NCBI GenBank assembly: GCA_013146195.2
Contig: CM028382.1
Location: 5,552,434 to 5,616,433, forward strand
Reading direction: 5' to 3'
Origin: Codonopsis lanceolata
Lineage: Eukaryota; Streptophyta; Magnoliopsida; Asterales; Campanulaceae
Length of the DNA stretch: 64,000 nucleotides
A program made the position numbers and the translations under genes. The notes below the pieces were generated by a model, which saw only the letters and a list, made by a program, of their open reading frames with translations, was not told where the DNA came from and made no database searches. This document shows positions 43,909-56,500 of this stretch, one piece after another (the first letter of the stretch is position 1; each line of letters begins with the position of its first letter).

Positions 43909-44610
43909 GTCTAATAGCTCAGATCGCAGTCGGTTATAGAAGATGTTTGCCCGCTGCGTTGATGGTGATGAAAGAAGCTCCTAAATGAGTGCGGCGGACT
44001 GAGAAGTAGAAATGATGTAGTGCCGGTAGTGGGAATGCTGCGGTGCAGCTAATTAGGAAGAAGAGAGAAACAGTGCCTTGGAGCGATGGGTGCTAGGAGG
44101 GGATGACAACACCCCAAAAAAACTATCACAACGCCTCACTTTAGATAATTACATAAGGAATGACCTAAAAGATCCATTTAAATATTACATTTCATTAATT
44201 AATTTTTACATCTCATTAAAATAACTATAATACATTTATATTAAAAAATAAATAATACTTCCTACACCCCATTATTTTATATTTACATCCCAAATTTTGA
44301 AAATCAAATACTATATACTAAAAACAAATAATACTCCTTATACACCATTATTTTATATCTACACCCCAAATTTCAAAACCACTAATATATATTTTACGGG
44401 ACCTCATTGTGTGTTCTCTCAATTTTTGTTTTTCAAAAAACTCTCTCAAAACCAACACCAAACCTAATCACATTGTCAAAAATAACATTATAATGAGCTT
44501 AAAGAAGTCATGGGGTCGGGTAATGTAAATATTTCTTTCACTTTCTTCCATTAAAATTTGATTTTTTTGCCCAAAAATACGAGCTGGGTTTTACGTCTGC
44601 ATTCGGCTCG
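43909..44610. other. Upstream region of rps10
   Basis: It should contain the rps10 promoter and 5' leader; no confident TATA box was identified. From about 44150 it becomes AT-rich, with two diverged copies of a CACCCCATTATTTTATATTTACA-like block (about 44265-44290 and 44342-44366). Confidence 0.45.
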
Positions 44611-44716
44611 GTGTGATGAACATCTTAAGGATGTAAATGCCAAAGAGCGGTCGGCCGAACGTTCTTGGGTGGTGTTCATCACACCGGTCGAACATCCTTA
44701 AGGATGTTCATCACAC
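44611..44716. repeat. Inverted repeat, 23-24 bp arms
   Basis: The arm GTGTGATGAACATC-TTAAGGATG (44611-44633) pairs with CATCCTTAAGGATG-TTCATCACAC (44693-44716). A smaller palindrome, GGTGTTCATCACACC (44671-44685), lies between them. It sits at the start of the MULE region and may be part of its terminal or subterminal sequence. Confidence 0.8.
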
Positions 44717-44984
44717 TGTCGAACACCAAAAATTGTGTTCTATCTCACCGAACACTCTCACCGCTGCTCATCTCACTGATCGAACACTGCTCGTACATTC
44801 ATCTCATCCGCCGAACAGTTTATGAACAAAGGCAGAATCATGAATTTTAACATGTTTTTTTTTTTTTCTTAATTTTCGTGAAGCAAACACTTATCCTACC
44901 GAGCAATGTTGTCGTTGTCCTTGAGATGATGCGATCATTCCTCTTGAACAATGTATTGTTATAGATTACAAAGAATGTTTGTAA

Positions 44985-46994
44985 ATCACGCATATTTTTC
45001 ATCCCCGATGACTTATTTGATTGGGTTCTGCATTTAATGCGGCCGAAGGAAAATGGACTTGTGATATTAATACTAGGTCGATAGTGAGTACGGCAAATAG
45101 AGGACCTCGGTTGACTTTAGGTTGTGAGCGTGGTGAGCAACCTCGTCAAAGGGATGATCAGAGAAAGTAACAAAGAATAGCAAGAGAGAAGTGGATCGAA
45201 AAAATGTGGGTGTCCATTTCGTTTGAAGGGTATACAATTATGTGAAGGAGTATGGGAACCGGGTTGAATGTGGGTTGCATAACCATGCAGAGGCCCTCAC
45301 ATGCATGGCCACTCATTTGTTGGTCGATTATCGAGGCTGGGAGAAGGCTTATGTTCTTGACATGTCATGCCAATTCGAGGCCTAAGGACATTTTGCAAGG
45401 TTTACGAGAAGTTTCAAAGTAATAAGTCTTCAATCTGGACTATTTACAATGCTGTAGCAAGAATAAAATTATCGGCGTGATGGTCGATCGCAAATCACGG
45501 CCGACTTGTAGCAAAATTGATAGAGCATGGATATTACTACCATCATAGGAGATGAGAAAACCAACAACGTCCAAGATTTGTTCTTGGCTCATCCAATGGC
45601 GTTGAGCTATTACGTTCTTTTCCCGAGTTCTCTTCATGGATTGCACTTACAAGACAAAGCAGATATAAGTTACCCTTGTTGGAGATTGTTGGTGTGGCGA
45701 TCGACAAATATGACATTTTGGTTGGGCTGCATATATGGGCGCTTGGTATCTTGAAAGCTTTGATGAATCAATCATGCCAAGCTGTGATAATGTGACAGAT
45801 CTTGTGTTAATGAATGCAATTGAGGTAACTTTTCCTACCTCTCAACATTTACTTTGTCGATGGCATATCAACAAAAACATCCTTGCGAATTGTAGAAATA
45901 CTTTGGCACAAAAGTGCAATGGATCAATTTACCATCTCTTGGAATTTTTTGGTGGATGCAAAAAATGAGCACATATATGAAGAATACACGAAGATTTCGG
46001 ATGGATTTTATTGATTATCCTGTTGCGGTTGAGTGCGCCATGAAGCAATGGATCTGGCCGTACAAGGAAAGGTTTGTGTCGGTTTGGGCGAATAATGTAA
46101 TGCACTTCGAACAACAACAAGCAGTATTTTGTTTTTCAACATTTCATTGTTTTCCATAAATTTTGTCATGTAATAGAAATATAATTGTATCTTATTTTAG
46201 GGTGGAGAGTCAACATGCGACTTTAAAAAGGCGTTGAAATCAAGTCAAGGTGACTTTGAGACATGTTGGAGGCAGTTGCACACCACGATTGAGACATCTC
46301 ACATTGCAATCAAGGTGTCATTCACGAAAAGCCTTACATTCGTTCTTAAATACAAATCGGTTATATTTCAACAACTTCGAGGTTTGGTGTCTACTCATGC
46401 ATTGAGTCGATATACAATGAGATGACTAATATACATGAAGATGGTTATATAGACCGTTGTTGTGTGGTTGTGTACTTGAAAAACATGCGGGGCTGCCTTG
46501 TCGTCATGAGATTGTTAAGTATATAAGAAATGGTGTCAATTCCTTGATCGGGTTGATTCATTTTGGAGGAAATTAGATATGTTACCTACTCTGAGAATGT
46601 TGAAGTTTCGGTGAAGTTGGATATGGACAATCGATTCAATAGCACGTATGATGAGATTCGTGAATATTGAGAAACGCTCTGAGGCGAAAAGTTGTTAATC
46701 ATTAAAAGAATGATGGAGGTGAAAGGCGAGAACAAACTCCTTGATTGTTCCATAGGATGAAGTGCGCACTCGTGTCGTCCAAACTGCGAAGGTAAAAGAT
46801 AAATCAACCAAGCGTGATCCGGAGTTTGTTTGAGCATGTGGAGTCGATGATAGATTGCTCCCCTTGTGATCAAGGATTGTTATCGAGGTTGGTCCATCGC
46901 GGCAACCTCCCACGTTCACTCGGTTGCCCGGCTTAGAAAAGAAAGATTCGGTATTAATCTTCTTATATTTCAAAGGATTGCTATATAAGGTTTG

Positions 46995-47061
<67 letters not shown>

Positions 47062-47650
47062 GAATTTAATATGTTTTAACTTTAGGTTGTGCGACCACGT
47101 CACGAGGAGGAAAGCTAGTTGTAATTATGTTCAACAATTCAGAAGGAATTTCGGCCTTTCATATTGGGCTGTGAATATCATTGGTGACGGTCATTGTGGT
47201 TTTCGTGCTTAGTAAATGGGTTTATGTATAGAAATGAAGAGTCATGGAGGCGAGTTCGAGCGGACTTGTCGATGGAGTTGATGTCAAACCAGGGAATTAT
47301 ACACATGTATCTTAATTGAGCGTAATCGTGTGACTAAAGTGAACGCGAGTCTACAATATAACGACATTAGTGCTCCCAGGCATATTGGTTTGATGCAAAT
47401 GATATGGGACATTTGGTGGCATCATATTACAACATTGTTTTCATGGTATTAGATAGAAAACACTGCTTCTTACTTACCATTGAGGGACCGCCCCCAAATG
47501 ATCCACATATTATTTGTATCGGAAGAATAAACGGTGATCACTTTATTCGAGTTTGATCACTTTCGATTGCTTTACTTCACTTATTTACAATTGGTTGACA
47601 TATTATTTGGTTTAAATTATTTATTGACAGCATCTCAATTTATTTGTAGG
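44985..47650 (+). pseudogene. Degenerate MULE (Mutator-like) transposase gene with OTU-like domain
   Basis: A MURA-type transposase is recognisable across broken frames. A FAR1/MULE N-terminal zone (about 45100-45330) is followed by YKLPLLEIVGVAIDKYDILV. The block LMNAIEVTFPTSQHLLCRWH then INKNILANCRNTL (45805-45905) is the conserved core of the MULE transposase domain. Further right, INVTGDGHCGFRA-like sequence (IIGDGHCGFRA, about 47175-47212) with ESWRRVRADL marks an OTU cysteine-protease-like domain, as carried by some plant MULEs. Multiple stops and frameshifts and a (TA)n tract at 46999-47059 show decay. The right end is lost in or near the assembly gap. Confidence 0.8.
46999..47059. repeat. 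(TA)n microsatellite
   Basis: About 60 bases of TA inside the MULE remnant. Confidence 0.95.
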
Positions 47651-47685
47651 TTTTTACGTGATGGTTACCCTTTGCTTTTTGTGCC

Positions 47686-47785
47686 NNNNNNNNNNNNNNN
47701 NNNNNNNNNNNNNNNNNNNNNNNNNNNNNNNNNNNNNNNNNNNNNNNNNNNNNNNNNNNNNNNNNNNNNNNNNNNNNNNNNNNNN
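47686..47785. other. Assembly gap of exactly 100 N
   Basis: The round number suggests a gap of unknown size. It separates the plus-strand MULE remnant from the minus-strand Gypsy pol region, so adjacency across it is not proven. Confidence 0.97.
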
Positions 47786-48456
47786 AAACCCAAGAAACTT
47801 TCCCTCGCCATCTCCGCAAGGCATACTTGCTCTGTTCGCCTTCATGTTGTGTTCTCAGGTGATTGGCAAACGCCGCCAGTGAGAGTGTGGTCATGCCCCT
47901 TTGTCTTAATGACCATGTCATCTATGTAGCCTCCATGTTGGCCGAGCCGAGAGCCGAAGACCTGACTCATGCGTCAGAATGGCTCCCCGCATTTTTCACT
48001 CGGGGGCATCATTTTATAGCACAGAGGCCCCTTGCCCGAAAGCTATCTTCGCTTTGTCTCTCGCTCATTCCCGACCGTGGTATCCTCGAGTACGCATCCA
48101 GAAACTAAGCATTTCAAACCTGGTATGGAGTCGATTTGAGCACATCTACGGGCAACGGGTAGCAATCTTTCTGGGCAAAGCTTTGTTGAGGCTCATGAAG
48201 TCCACGCATATGGCTATTCGTTGGCCTTCTTGACCATTACCACATTTGCCGCCCTGTGCGGGTATTGAATCTCCTCGATGATGTCTCCGCTTCGGAGCTT
48301 CTCGACTTTGATAGCCGCATTTTTTCGTGAATATTGCCGCCACCACCGGATAGGCCGAAAAGTGGGGTCAACGCTTAGGTCGCCATGACAACGTTTCATC
48401 GAGACCCCGCATGTCCTCGATTGTCCAGCGAACACATCCGATCGCTTTTTTAGCAA
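47786..48456 (-). pseudogene. Gypsy pol: reverse transcriptase fragment
   Basis: The N-terminal RT region reads DVFAGQSRTC then LSVDPTFRPIRWWRQYS and HRAANVVMVKKANE (48456-48214), a standard Gypsy opening. The catalytic YIDDMV is encoded at about 47908-47928 in a different frame. GKFLGF follows just before the gap. Frame breaks make it non-functional. Confidence 0.8.
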
Positions 48457-49233
48457 CCAACCAATCTTTTCGAGCTTCGTGAGGCATGGCCTTCCGATTT
48501 TGATTTTTGCTCTGGGATAGACCGATTGATAACTACCTTCTTCCGCTCACCCTCCTGCTGAATATCGGGCTCATCACGGACTCAAGTGAGTGTCCATCTC
48601 AATGTCTTGTGATTCCTGGGGCACTTAGCCTCATACCGAGGGCTCAAGCCTGGGGCTGTTCGGGATCCTCTGCCTCCGGGATCAAGAAGTTTCCCGAGCT
48701 CGATGTTATTAATGGGGACAGAGGCTGAGCAATGTCGGTCGGGAGCCGCCATACGATCGGGATCTGAAGGTCCACGATCGCTTCTGAGCCGCTTATAGTC
48801 CGGGTCGGAATGTCCACAATCGCTTTATGTTTCTTCCGGCTGATTCCCGGACATACTCCCACATTGCTCGGGGCTTATTGTTGAGGATGCCCACTCCATT
48901 CTCAGTGTAAAATTTAGCCTTCTAATGGGGGATGGAGGTGACCATCTGGAATTTGGCCATTGCTGGAGCGCCCATGATACAGTTGTATGCTGATTTTAGG
49001 TAGATCACTAAGAACGTGATCATTTCTATCCGGGTTTGAGCTCCATCACCCATGAATACCTCGGCCGACTGATGGTACCTCGACACTCACTCAGTGATTG
49101 GTGAACCCTTCCCGCTTTCCCGATAAGGCTTAAGGTCAAGGCCTCGCAGCTTCAAGTCCCTTGAAGCAAGAGTAGTACATGATGTCTCTGCATGCTCCAG
49201 TGTCGAGTAGAACCCTGTAAACTTGCCAGTTGT
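48457..49233 (-). pseudogene. Gypsy pol: aspartic protease and spacer
   Basis: The protease active site VLLDTGACRDIMYY is encoded around 49175-49213 (LLDTGA). The remainder to the RT is a broken spacer with no long frame. Confidence 0.75.
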
Positions 49234-51208
49234 TCACCAAATAGGAAATAACCAGCGGTTGCTCGGATGCCAAAGGGGTGCTTGCCAACTCGTTGCGGGT
49301 AAAGTAGATGCCTCGCTCTCCCCGCTCAGACGTCCGGGCGTGTTGACGTTGGACAAGGAATAGATATGCTTTCCGAAATGTGCCGATGTAAGCTCCTCTT
49401 GAATCATGTTTATCACCCCTCGGATCTGAGGGGCCTGGCCGCCTCTTCCTCTTGGGGGTCTTCCGTAGTCATTGTTGGCATTATTCCCTGCGCCCTGATC
49501 TCTTTTAAAGCGGTCTAGCTTGCCCGCGTTGATCAGCTTTTGAATCTCCCTCTTCAACACAATGCACTCTTCAGTGGTGTGGCCGTTACCATGGTGGTAA
49601 TCACAATACTTTGTGTTGTCCCGGGTATGAGCGAGCTCAAGATCGAGTGGATACGGGACGGGCAGCGCGTCTCCTACTTGGAACGTGATCTCTTCCCGCT
49701 TAGTGTTTAGCGGGGTGAACTGAGCCTCCCTGAATCTTTGTCCGGGGGTGGTTGTTTTCTTCCTATCTCTGCTCGAGCGGTGGTTGCCCTCCGGGCTCTG
49801 GTCAGCTGGCGTGGGCGAGTTGCCCTGAGCCTTGTCTTTATTTTTGGCTTTGTCAGCCTTGACGCTCTCAGTCAAGCAGAAGAGATGTGAATTTGATAAC
49901 AGCTCTGCTTTGGAAGCCCCCGGGTTCATTGCTAGCTTTGTCTTCAGTGGCCCTGCCCTCATGTTGTTGAGATAGCAAAAAGTGATCTCAGGGTCACTGG
50001 TTGCCGTCACCTGGTCAAACATCTCCTTGAATCTCTTCAAGTAGCTGCTGTAAGACTCGTTGTCACCTTGCTTAATTTTGGCAAGGTCGAAACGATTCTT
50101 GGGGTCAGGCGCAGGTCAATTCTTCTAAGAACTTTTCCCTGAGTGTTGCCTAGCTATCAATTGATCCCCAAGGAACTCTGCCCAACCAGGCCTGTGCCTT
50201 TCCCTGAAGAGCTCCCTCGAATGCCCGCATCTTCAAGGCCTCGACATCTGTGACCATTCGAATTTGTGCCTCGAATGATCGGAGCCAATCGATTGCCGCT
50301 GCCTTCCCAAAATACTTGTTGAACGCGTGGAAGATGACCCTCTTGCGGTGGCGATTTTCGATCTCTCGAGTAAACGGCCGCCCTCCACTTGTGGCCCCAT
50401 AGCCGGGCTTGGCCACGGCTAGATTAGCCATTTACTTGGCCATATCCCTTTTCATGGCCTCCATTCTCTCGGATAGCCGTCTTTCCACATCCACTGTGAG
50501 TCTAGAAGAGTGGGCAGGGTCTGATTGGTCGCCGTACATACGAGGGCAAAAGGTGGGCTCATAAGAGGATCCGGCCTCCTGTGTGACGCGAGCTTTGTAT
50601 TTTGGCCATTGCGCATCTGCCTTTGCGCACTCACGGGCCCTACGGCGGCCATGGCTCTCCTCCCGAGCATGGTATTCTTGTCGATGATGGTGTCTGTGGG
50701 AAAGATTATGGCGACTATATATGCTATCCGCCTGGTCGTCTGCTTGCTTCACCACTTCAACCTTTTTCGACGGTATGTGAATGACGGATGGGATCCGTCT
50801 GCTTGGAGCGGGCAAGTGTTGGGAGGCGTGGCCATCTCCAACAAGTGCTGGGTTACTAAGAGCGGGCAAGACCAAATTCGCAATCGAACCGGCATGGCCC
50901 AAAGCGGCGCGTTGGTTAAAGGCGTACATTTTATTATAATACTCCGCCTGAACCTGCAGGGCGGCAGCTTGTTGGTCAGGGTTTTGCCCGGGTAAACTCG
51001 CGTGGCTATCCTGGTCGTTTTCCCGTTGGCGATTCAACTGCGTTCGGAGATCTAAAGCACGAGCATTGCGCTTTTCATTGATGACCTGCCTAGCGTCACG
51101 CTGGCTTGCATGGCTTTGACTAGCATGCTGGGATAGCTGTTCTTCCACATATGGCACGTCGTTGCCATGAGTCGCGTGCTGCAAGCCCACTTTTGATTTC
51201 CTCCGCAC
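49234..51208 (-). pseudogene. Gypsy gag polyprotein, interrupted
   Basis: Capsid/nucleocapsid precursor in three frames. The N-terminal part (51208-50432) is basic and His-rich. The 50431-50150 piece has the retrotransposon gag motif AIDWLRSFEAQIRMV and GKAQAWLGRVPWGSI. The 50040-49234 piece has FKEMFDQVTATSDPE, a Lys-rich linker, the zinc-knuckle-like CDYHHGNGHTTEEC and a Gly/Arg-rich tail. Breaks near 50431 and 50050-50150 disrupt it. Confidence 0.84.
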
Positions 51209-51388
51209 CCCTTGGGTGCCTGTGGCGCATCCTTGGTGCCAACCTGATGGCTTCCAGCATGGTGGTTACTGGTGGTGGCATGATGCTTGCTACCTTTTCC
51301 AGCCATTGCAACAAGGAGAAAACTGAGAACTTTACCAGAAAAACTTGAGAGAAGTGTTGAAACTACTTTCCCGGCAATGGAACCAAAC

Positions 51389-52171
51389 TGATGTGGCAAA
51401 ATCACAGCTTGGGCCGTCCGTAAGTTGAGTAGGATATCTGGGCTTGAATCACCTTCCTTAAGCCTGTTAAAGATCACAAGAAACCTGAGTGGAAGTGCAA
51501 GGCAGGGCCTGGCGAAACCCCTCCGGTGTGAGAATAAGTATCAAGTGTGAGTGTCAAAAAGCAAATTGACAGAGTGTCGAGGCTCAAGAAAGTGTGTGTA
51601 CCTTGTTATGGGTTATGGAGAGGTATTTATAGGCCCTCAATGTAGTTGAATCCGTCTAGGATTCAGTTTCCTTAGATACCCAATCAATCAAGGAGGGAAT
51701 CCCTTGATTTTAGGCATGATAGGCGGCTGGCCGCGTAGATTTAGTAGCAGATATGTTAAGCAGATATGCCTGGGCGAGCAAGGCTCTGCTCGGTTGCTTG
51801 ATGTGCAATGTTCTTGACGTTAATGTAGATTCAAGGGGTGGCCCCTGGTTGAGCAGGCAAGGCCAATTCTCGACCAGGTTTGGAAGAGATGAATCTGATT
51901 CCTTTGCTAGGCATGAGTATGGTGCTCGGACACGGCCCCTGGTCGGACAGGCAAGGCCTGTGCCGACCAGGTTTGGACGGGAACTTCACTACCCGCTGCT
52001 TAGTGATTCCATCATTTTGCCCGCTAGGTGGGCGGGCCCCACATTGGTCATGCTCATGACTGGCACGTGATCGTAGCTTGTGACTTGCTCGTGACCCGGC
52101 TTGGGCTGGGCATATCAGTTAGAAAGGAAGGCCTTATTCGAGACAATCAACCTTAAGCCCCCGATTTCACA
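51389..52171 (-). mobile_element. LTR of the Gypsy element (783 bp)
   Basis: Plus-strand limits are TGATGTGGCA and GATTTCACA; read on the minus strand it starts TGTGAAATCGGGGGCTTAAG and ends CACATCA. A TATA box (TATAAATACC on the minus strand, plus 51622-51631) sits where the U3/R border is expected. Without the partner LTR the limits are inferred. Confidence 0.65.
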
Positions 52172-53548
52172 GGGCCGACCCTGAAGCCGAGATAAGGATT
52201 ACCCTCACCTTATTACCGATATGTATAGGAAACTTCATCTCCAAGTTGTTGATCCATTAAAATAATATAATTCATCTCTTGTCCTTACAAGACCAATTCA
52301 AAAATTATAATGGTTACTAGTTAACATAAAATAACATATTAAGTAGAGATAGTCCAATTTGACTTTGGTCAAATGAAAGGAAATATTAAATATGTTTGTT
52401 ATCTAATATAACATGAATAAAGAAAGTCAACAAAATATCATTTAATCAAATCTTTCAAAAGTGGTACGTTTTATTTTAAGAATTAAAATAGATAAAATAT
52501 TGGGGTTTTACAGGATTCTTTGCCCGGAACGGAGGGAGTATGTTATTAGAAGGATATTGCAATACTAGTCGTAAGAAATCACACACTTTAGTTCACTAGT
52601 GTTGGAGTTATATCTAAGATGGAGTTGCAAAGGTCTTCTTTTGTTAATGTAATAAGTGACATAGACAAGCCAAATTGAAACCATATGAATTATGTAGGCC
52701 TATAATAGGTTGTGAAAAGAGTCCATATGCACATAACTTATGAAGCTTTTGAATGTTGTTGATAGAAAAGACATCCATCCCATGGACTATAGCGTCGAAC
52801 CCTAGATTGTAGACCCTAGGCCCCAAACCCTAGACCTTGAACCCTAGACTGTAGACCCTAGACATTAAACCTTAGCCCGTAGACTGTAGACCGTAAACCC
52901 TACACTACAAACCCTAGATCGTAGACCACAAACCCTAGACTGTAGACCCTAGTCGTTAGAGCCCAAATTGCTAAGGAATTTATATACTTCCTAACTAAAC
53001 CTAAAAAAAAAAAAAAAACAAATTCAAATTTCTTACCAGCGCCCACTTTTTCCATTTTTAAGACAAAGACGAAGATTTGAGATGGAATGAGTTCGGTTTG
53101 GGTGTTTTTTCTTTAACCTTTCTCCCTTTCTTTCTTCCTCAGCTACCTTGTATTCGATGTTTGAACGTGTTTTTTGGTCCTTGTGTTGGGGTTAGGCTGC
53201 AACTCCCTATAAGAGGGTGGGTTGGGAGCTGTATTTAGTGATATTGTGTTTCAACGTAGTTAAGACCTTAAGGTCCTTGGTTGCAATTCTCATGTCAACA
53301 AGTAGTCACACTTAAACCTAGTCTAGATTAGGAAGGGTAAAATAGGAAATTTAGGGGGTGTGTTAAGTTTTTTGAATGAATTTTGAAAAGAGTTGGAGGG
53401 GTGTGATTAGTAAAGAGGTCTGTACGGAGGTTAGGGAGCAAATAGCGCCCCCTCCGCACCCCCCCCCCCCCCACACACACACACACACAAACTGCCGAAC
53501 CTGAAAACTCAAAAACTAAGCAAATTCGAGAGAGAGAGAGAGAGAGCA
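52172..53548. other. Intergenic region before the STR12-like gene
   Basis: It holds a possible Stowaway-like MITE right end (GGAACGGAGGGAGTA, 52526-52540), an array of telomere-like ACCCTAGA words (52797-52960), a C13 run followed by (AC)n at 53459-53489, and (AG)n at 53528-53546 just before the start codon. No gene was recognised. Confidence 0.6.
52797..52960. repeat. Telomere-like ACCCTAGA degenerate array
   Basis: AACCCTAGA, GACCCTAGA and related GTAGACCGTAAACCCTA-type words recur at roughly 10-20 bp intervals without a fixed period. It is not a true (TTTAGGG)n telomere tract. Confidence 0.8.
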
Positions 53549-56500
53549 ATGTTAAGATCTTCACATCTACCACCTGCGTATGCAGCTCTGTCTGCTATTA
53601 GACAGTCATCATCAACCCTCATCCTATTTTTCAACCTTCCTTGTTCCTCTTGCAAACTTTCGACGGCCGCACCCTCACACAGACTCGTCGGCGTCCCTCC
53701 AAATTCATCATATTGTTATCCTCTTTGTTACGGTTGGAGGCTGGTCTCCCGGATGACGGGTCGTCATTCTCCCAAAGGCACAGGTCTCTTCGATCAATTT
53801 CTACATTCTAGTAGACCCCACCCCTTACTCTTTATCTTCAATAAACACGTGTTTTCTTTCATTTAGTGACTATTTCCACATGAATTATTGACTTTGGCGA
53901 GATTCCGATGGCCGAAGAAACATGCTCTAAGAATTCTGGAGTATTATTGCTAGTGAAACTGATTTATTTATAACTAAATGCTCATGGGTTATGTGTGGGG
54001 TTTCTTCATAAATGGCCAGTTCAACTGTGTTGGATAACAAAATGACCTTGACATATGGGAAAAATTCTTATATGGGTCATCTGGCTATACTCGACCATTT
54101 CCTTGGTTATGGGTAGTGGGTACATGTTATCGATATTATTAGCTATAAAACTGGAGTAATTCACTTTTATTGACCATGCAGTTCTAGTGGCTAAAAATGT
54201 CCATGTGCATAGTATTAAGTAGGACACCCCTCCTTGGCCTTTAATTATTGCATTCCTGTGTTTTTATGCAATTTACTTGCAGTAGAGGGAGAGTCGTGAT
54301 GGGGAAAAACCATGAACATGGAGTCTAAATATATATTCATAGAAAAGCACTCAATATAACTCATTCATTTAGAAAACATGTAAATTAATACTCGGTAGTT
54401 GCTTAGAAGAAGGTATCGGCTTCAACTAATTTAAATATTTGGTGTCATGGGCCGACTATGTGTGTTAATATCTCTTTTGTAGAGTTTTTGAATAGTTTAT
54501 CTTTTAGTCATTCTTGATGTAGATCATATACTTCCGATGTAAATAGGATGCGTCACCTGCTTTGACGCTCGTTTTATATATCTTTAGTTTATTACTTATC
54601 AAAAAATATATATTTGTGGATGTTTCTCAATTAAATTCATAACAAATCTCTTAACCTATATGACAATTCAATGCCGTATGAAGATGACAATTCTCATTTA
54701 GACTATGTTTGGCAACTCAATTCTAAGACGTGAATTGGAATTGGAAGAGTAATTTAAGTTTCAGGAGATTGATTTCCTTCTTCCAATTCCACATCTAAGG
54801 CTCAGAATTGAGTTGCCAAACATAACCTAAGAGTAATTGGTTTATATGTTCCCCCTTTTTTGTTTTTTTCCGATAACTTCGTTTTTAATCTTAGTTGTTA
54901 TTAGAGGTGGCAATCGAGCGGGTATGGGCGGCGCCCATATGGACAATGGTCTCAAATGGGTGGGAAAGTCGGTGTCCATTTAATAACATGGGTATAAATG
55001 GGCGGGTAGTAAATGGGCATGAGTGCCCATTTACTCATTAACATAAAATTATCAAATAAACACAAAAGTTACAAAAAATTCATTTCCTTTTACAAAAATT
55101 AAGGGATTAGAGAAACGTTAATGAGTCTAAATGAATCCAAAATTGAAATCTCCAGCTACTCCAGCCCAAGCCAACTTAGATCAATTTGAATTCGATGTTA
55201 AGCCACTCTCCTTGCCTAATTCCATGCCCACCTAATCCACAATGGCCTCTGGCTTCAATGAACGAAAAGGCGAGGGCTTACGATAAGGCGGCGTTCTAGA
55301 TGCGTGGTAGCAAGGCTATACTCAATTTCCCACTCGAAATCATAAATTCAACTGAATTTGAGCCGGTGGCGGTGGATTGCCTGAAGAGAGGGAGAGAATT
55401 TGAAGTGGAAGAGAGAGAAAACAAAGTGGTGAAAACAAAGGAGATAGATGGAGAGAATGGTGGATGAGGTTGAATGTCTTGAGATTGAACCAAATGCGAA
55501 AAGTTCTTAAGCTGGGAAAAATGAAGAAGAGTCTTCTGTTAGCGAAGATAAAATCATCTGGGAGGTTTTTTTTTTGATTAGTAAATAATAGATAAAAAAG
55601 CATCAAAAGAGGTGATGCGTCCTTTGTACACTAGAAGTATACCTTACCAAAAGGATTAACCAATGTCTATACTATTTACAAAATCTACAATAGCAGTGTT
55701 GGGACTAGAAGTGGAGTGATCAGCCTCGGAACACCAAAAATGAAGGGTGCGAATCAACAAATTCTTCAGTTCCGGGACTGACATTTCCTTGTTATCGAAT
55801 GCCCTATGGTTTCTTTCCTTCCATAGAATCCAATACACTCCCAAAAGAGCTGTCCCCCATATATGACTTCTCCTATTCTTAAACCTCATAGTCCAGCCTT
55901 TGACATGGTCAATTATCGACCTTGGCATGACCCAAGACATCTTGAACATTCCCAACACAAAATTCCATAGCTCTATAGTCACTTGGCAGTGTAGGAGCAA
56001 ATGATTTACACTCTCCTCACTAGCCTTACACAAATAACACCTATTGACAAAAACCATGTTACGTTTCCGCAAATTGTCCCCGGTTAGGATAGCTTCGTGA
56101 GTCGCTTCCCACATGAAAAAAGCCACTCTCTTAGGGGCTTTAGAGTTCCAAACTGCTCTCCAAGGGAATGAAGTTCTACCACAGTTGAGAAGCTTGAAAT
56201 AATACGAGTTTACTGAAAAAAGAGGGCCCCCTATACCTTTCCAAACTACCTTATCCACCAACCTGTCTGTATTTTGCTCTTGAAGCCTCCCTAAGAGCTG
56301 CACAACTGACTCAATCTCCCAATCATGAAAATTCCTTCTGAATGTGGGATTCCAGATAGACTTACCCTCCGCCGTAGACAAAACATAGCTAACTCTACAA
56401 TCCTTATCCGTGGAAAGCTCGAATAAATTCTGGAACACCGCCCTCAAACATGTATCCCCACACCATCTATCTTCCCAAAATCACATCGAGGCCCCGTTGC

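Larger units (their letters stand above)
47786..52171 (-). mobile_element. Ty3/Gypsy LTR retrotransposon, degenerate, 3' part lost in gap
   Basis: In minus orientation: LTR (52171-51389), a TTGGTTCCATTGCCGGG primer-binding-like stretch just inside it, gag (51208-49234), protease, and RT down to the gap. RNase H, integrase and the second LTR are not in the window. GC content and coding style differ sharply from the AT-rich flanks. Confidence 0.85.

Noticed and set aside
50525..50995. 156-codon plus-strand ORF opposite Gypsy gag
   Set aside because: Shadow frame of the GC-rich minus-strand gag; no domain.
53328..53573. Minus-strand ORF before the STR12-like start
   Set aside because: Runs through C-run and (AC)n repeats and has no recognisable content.
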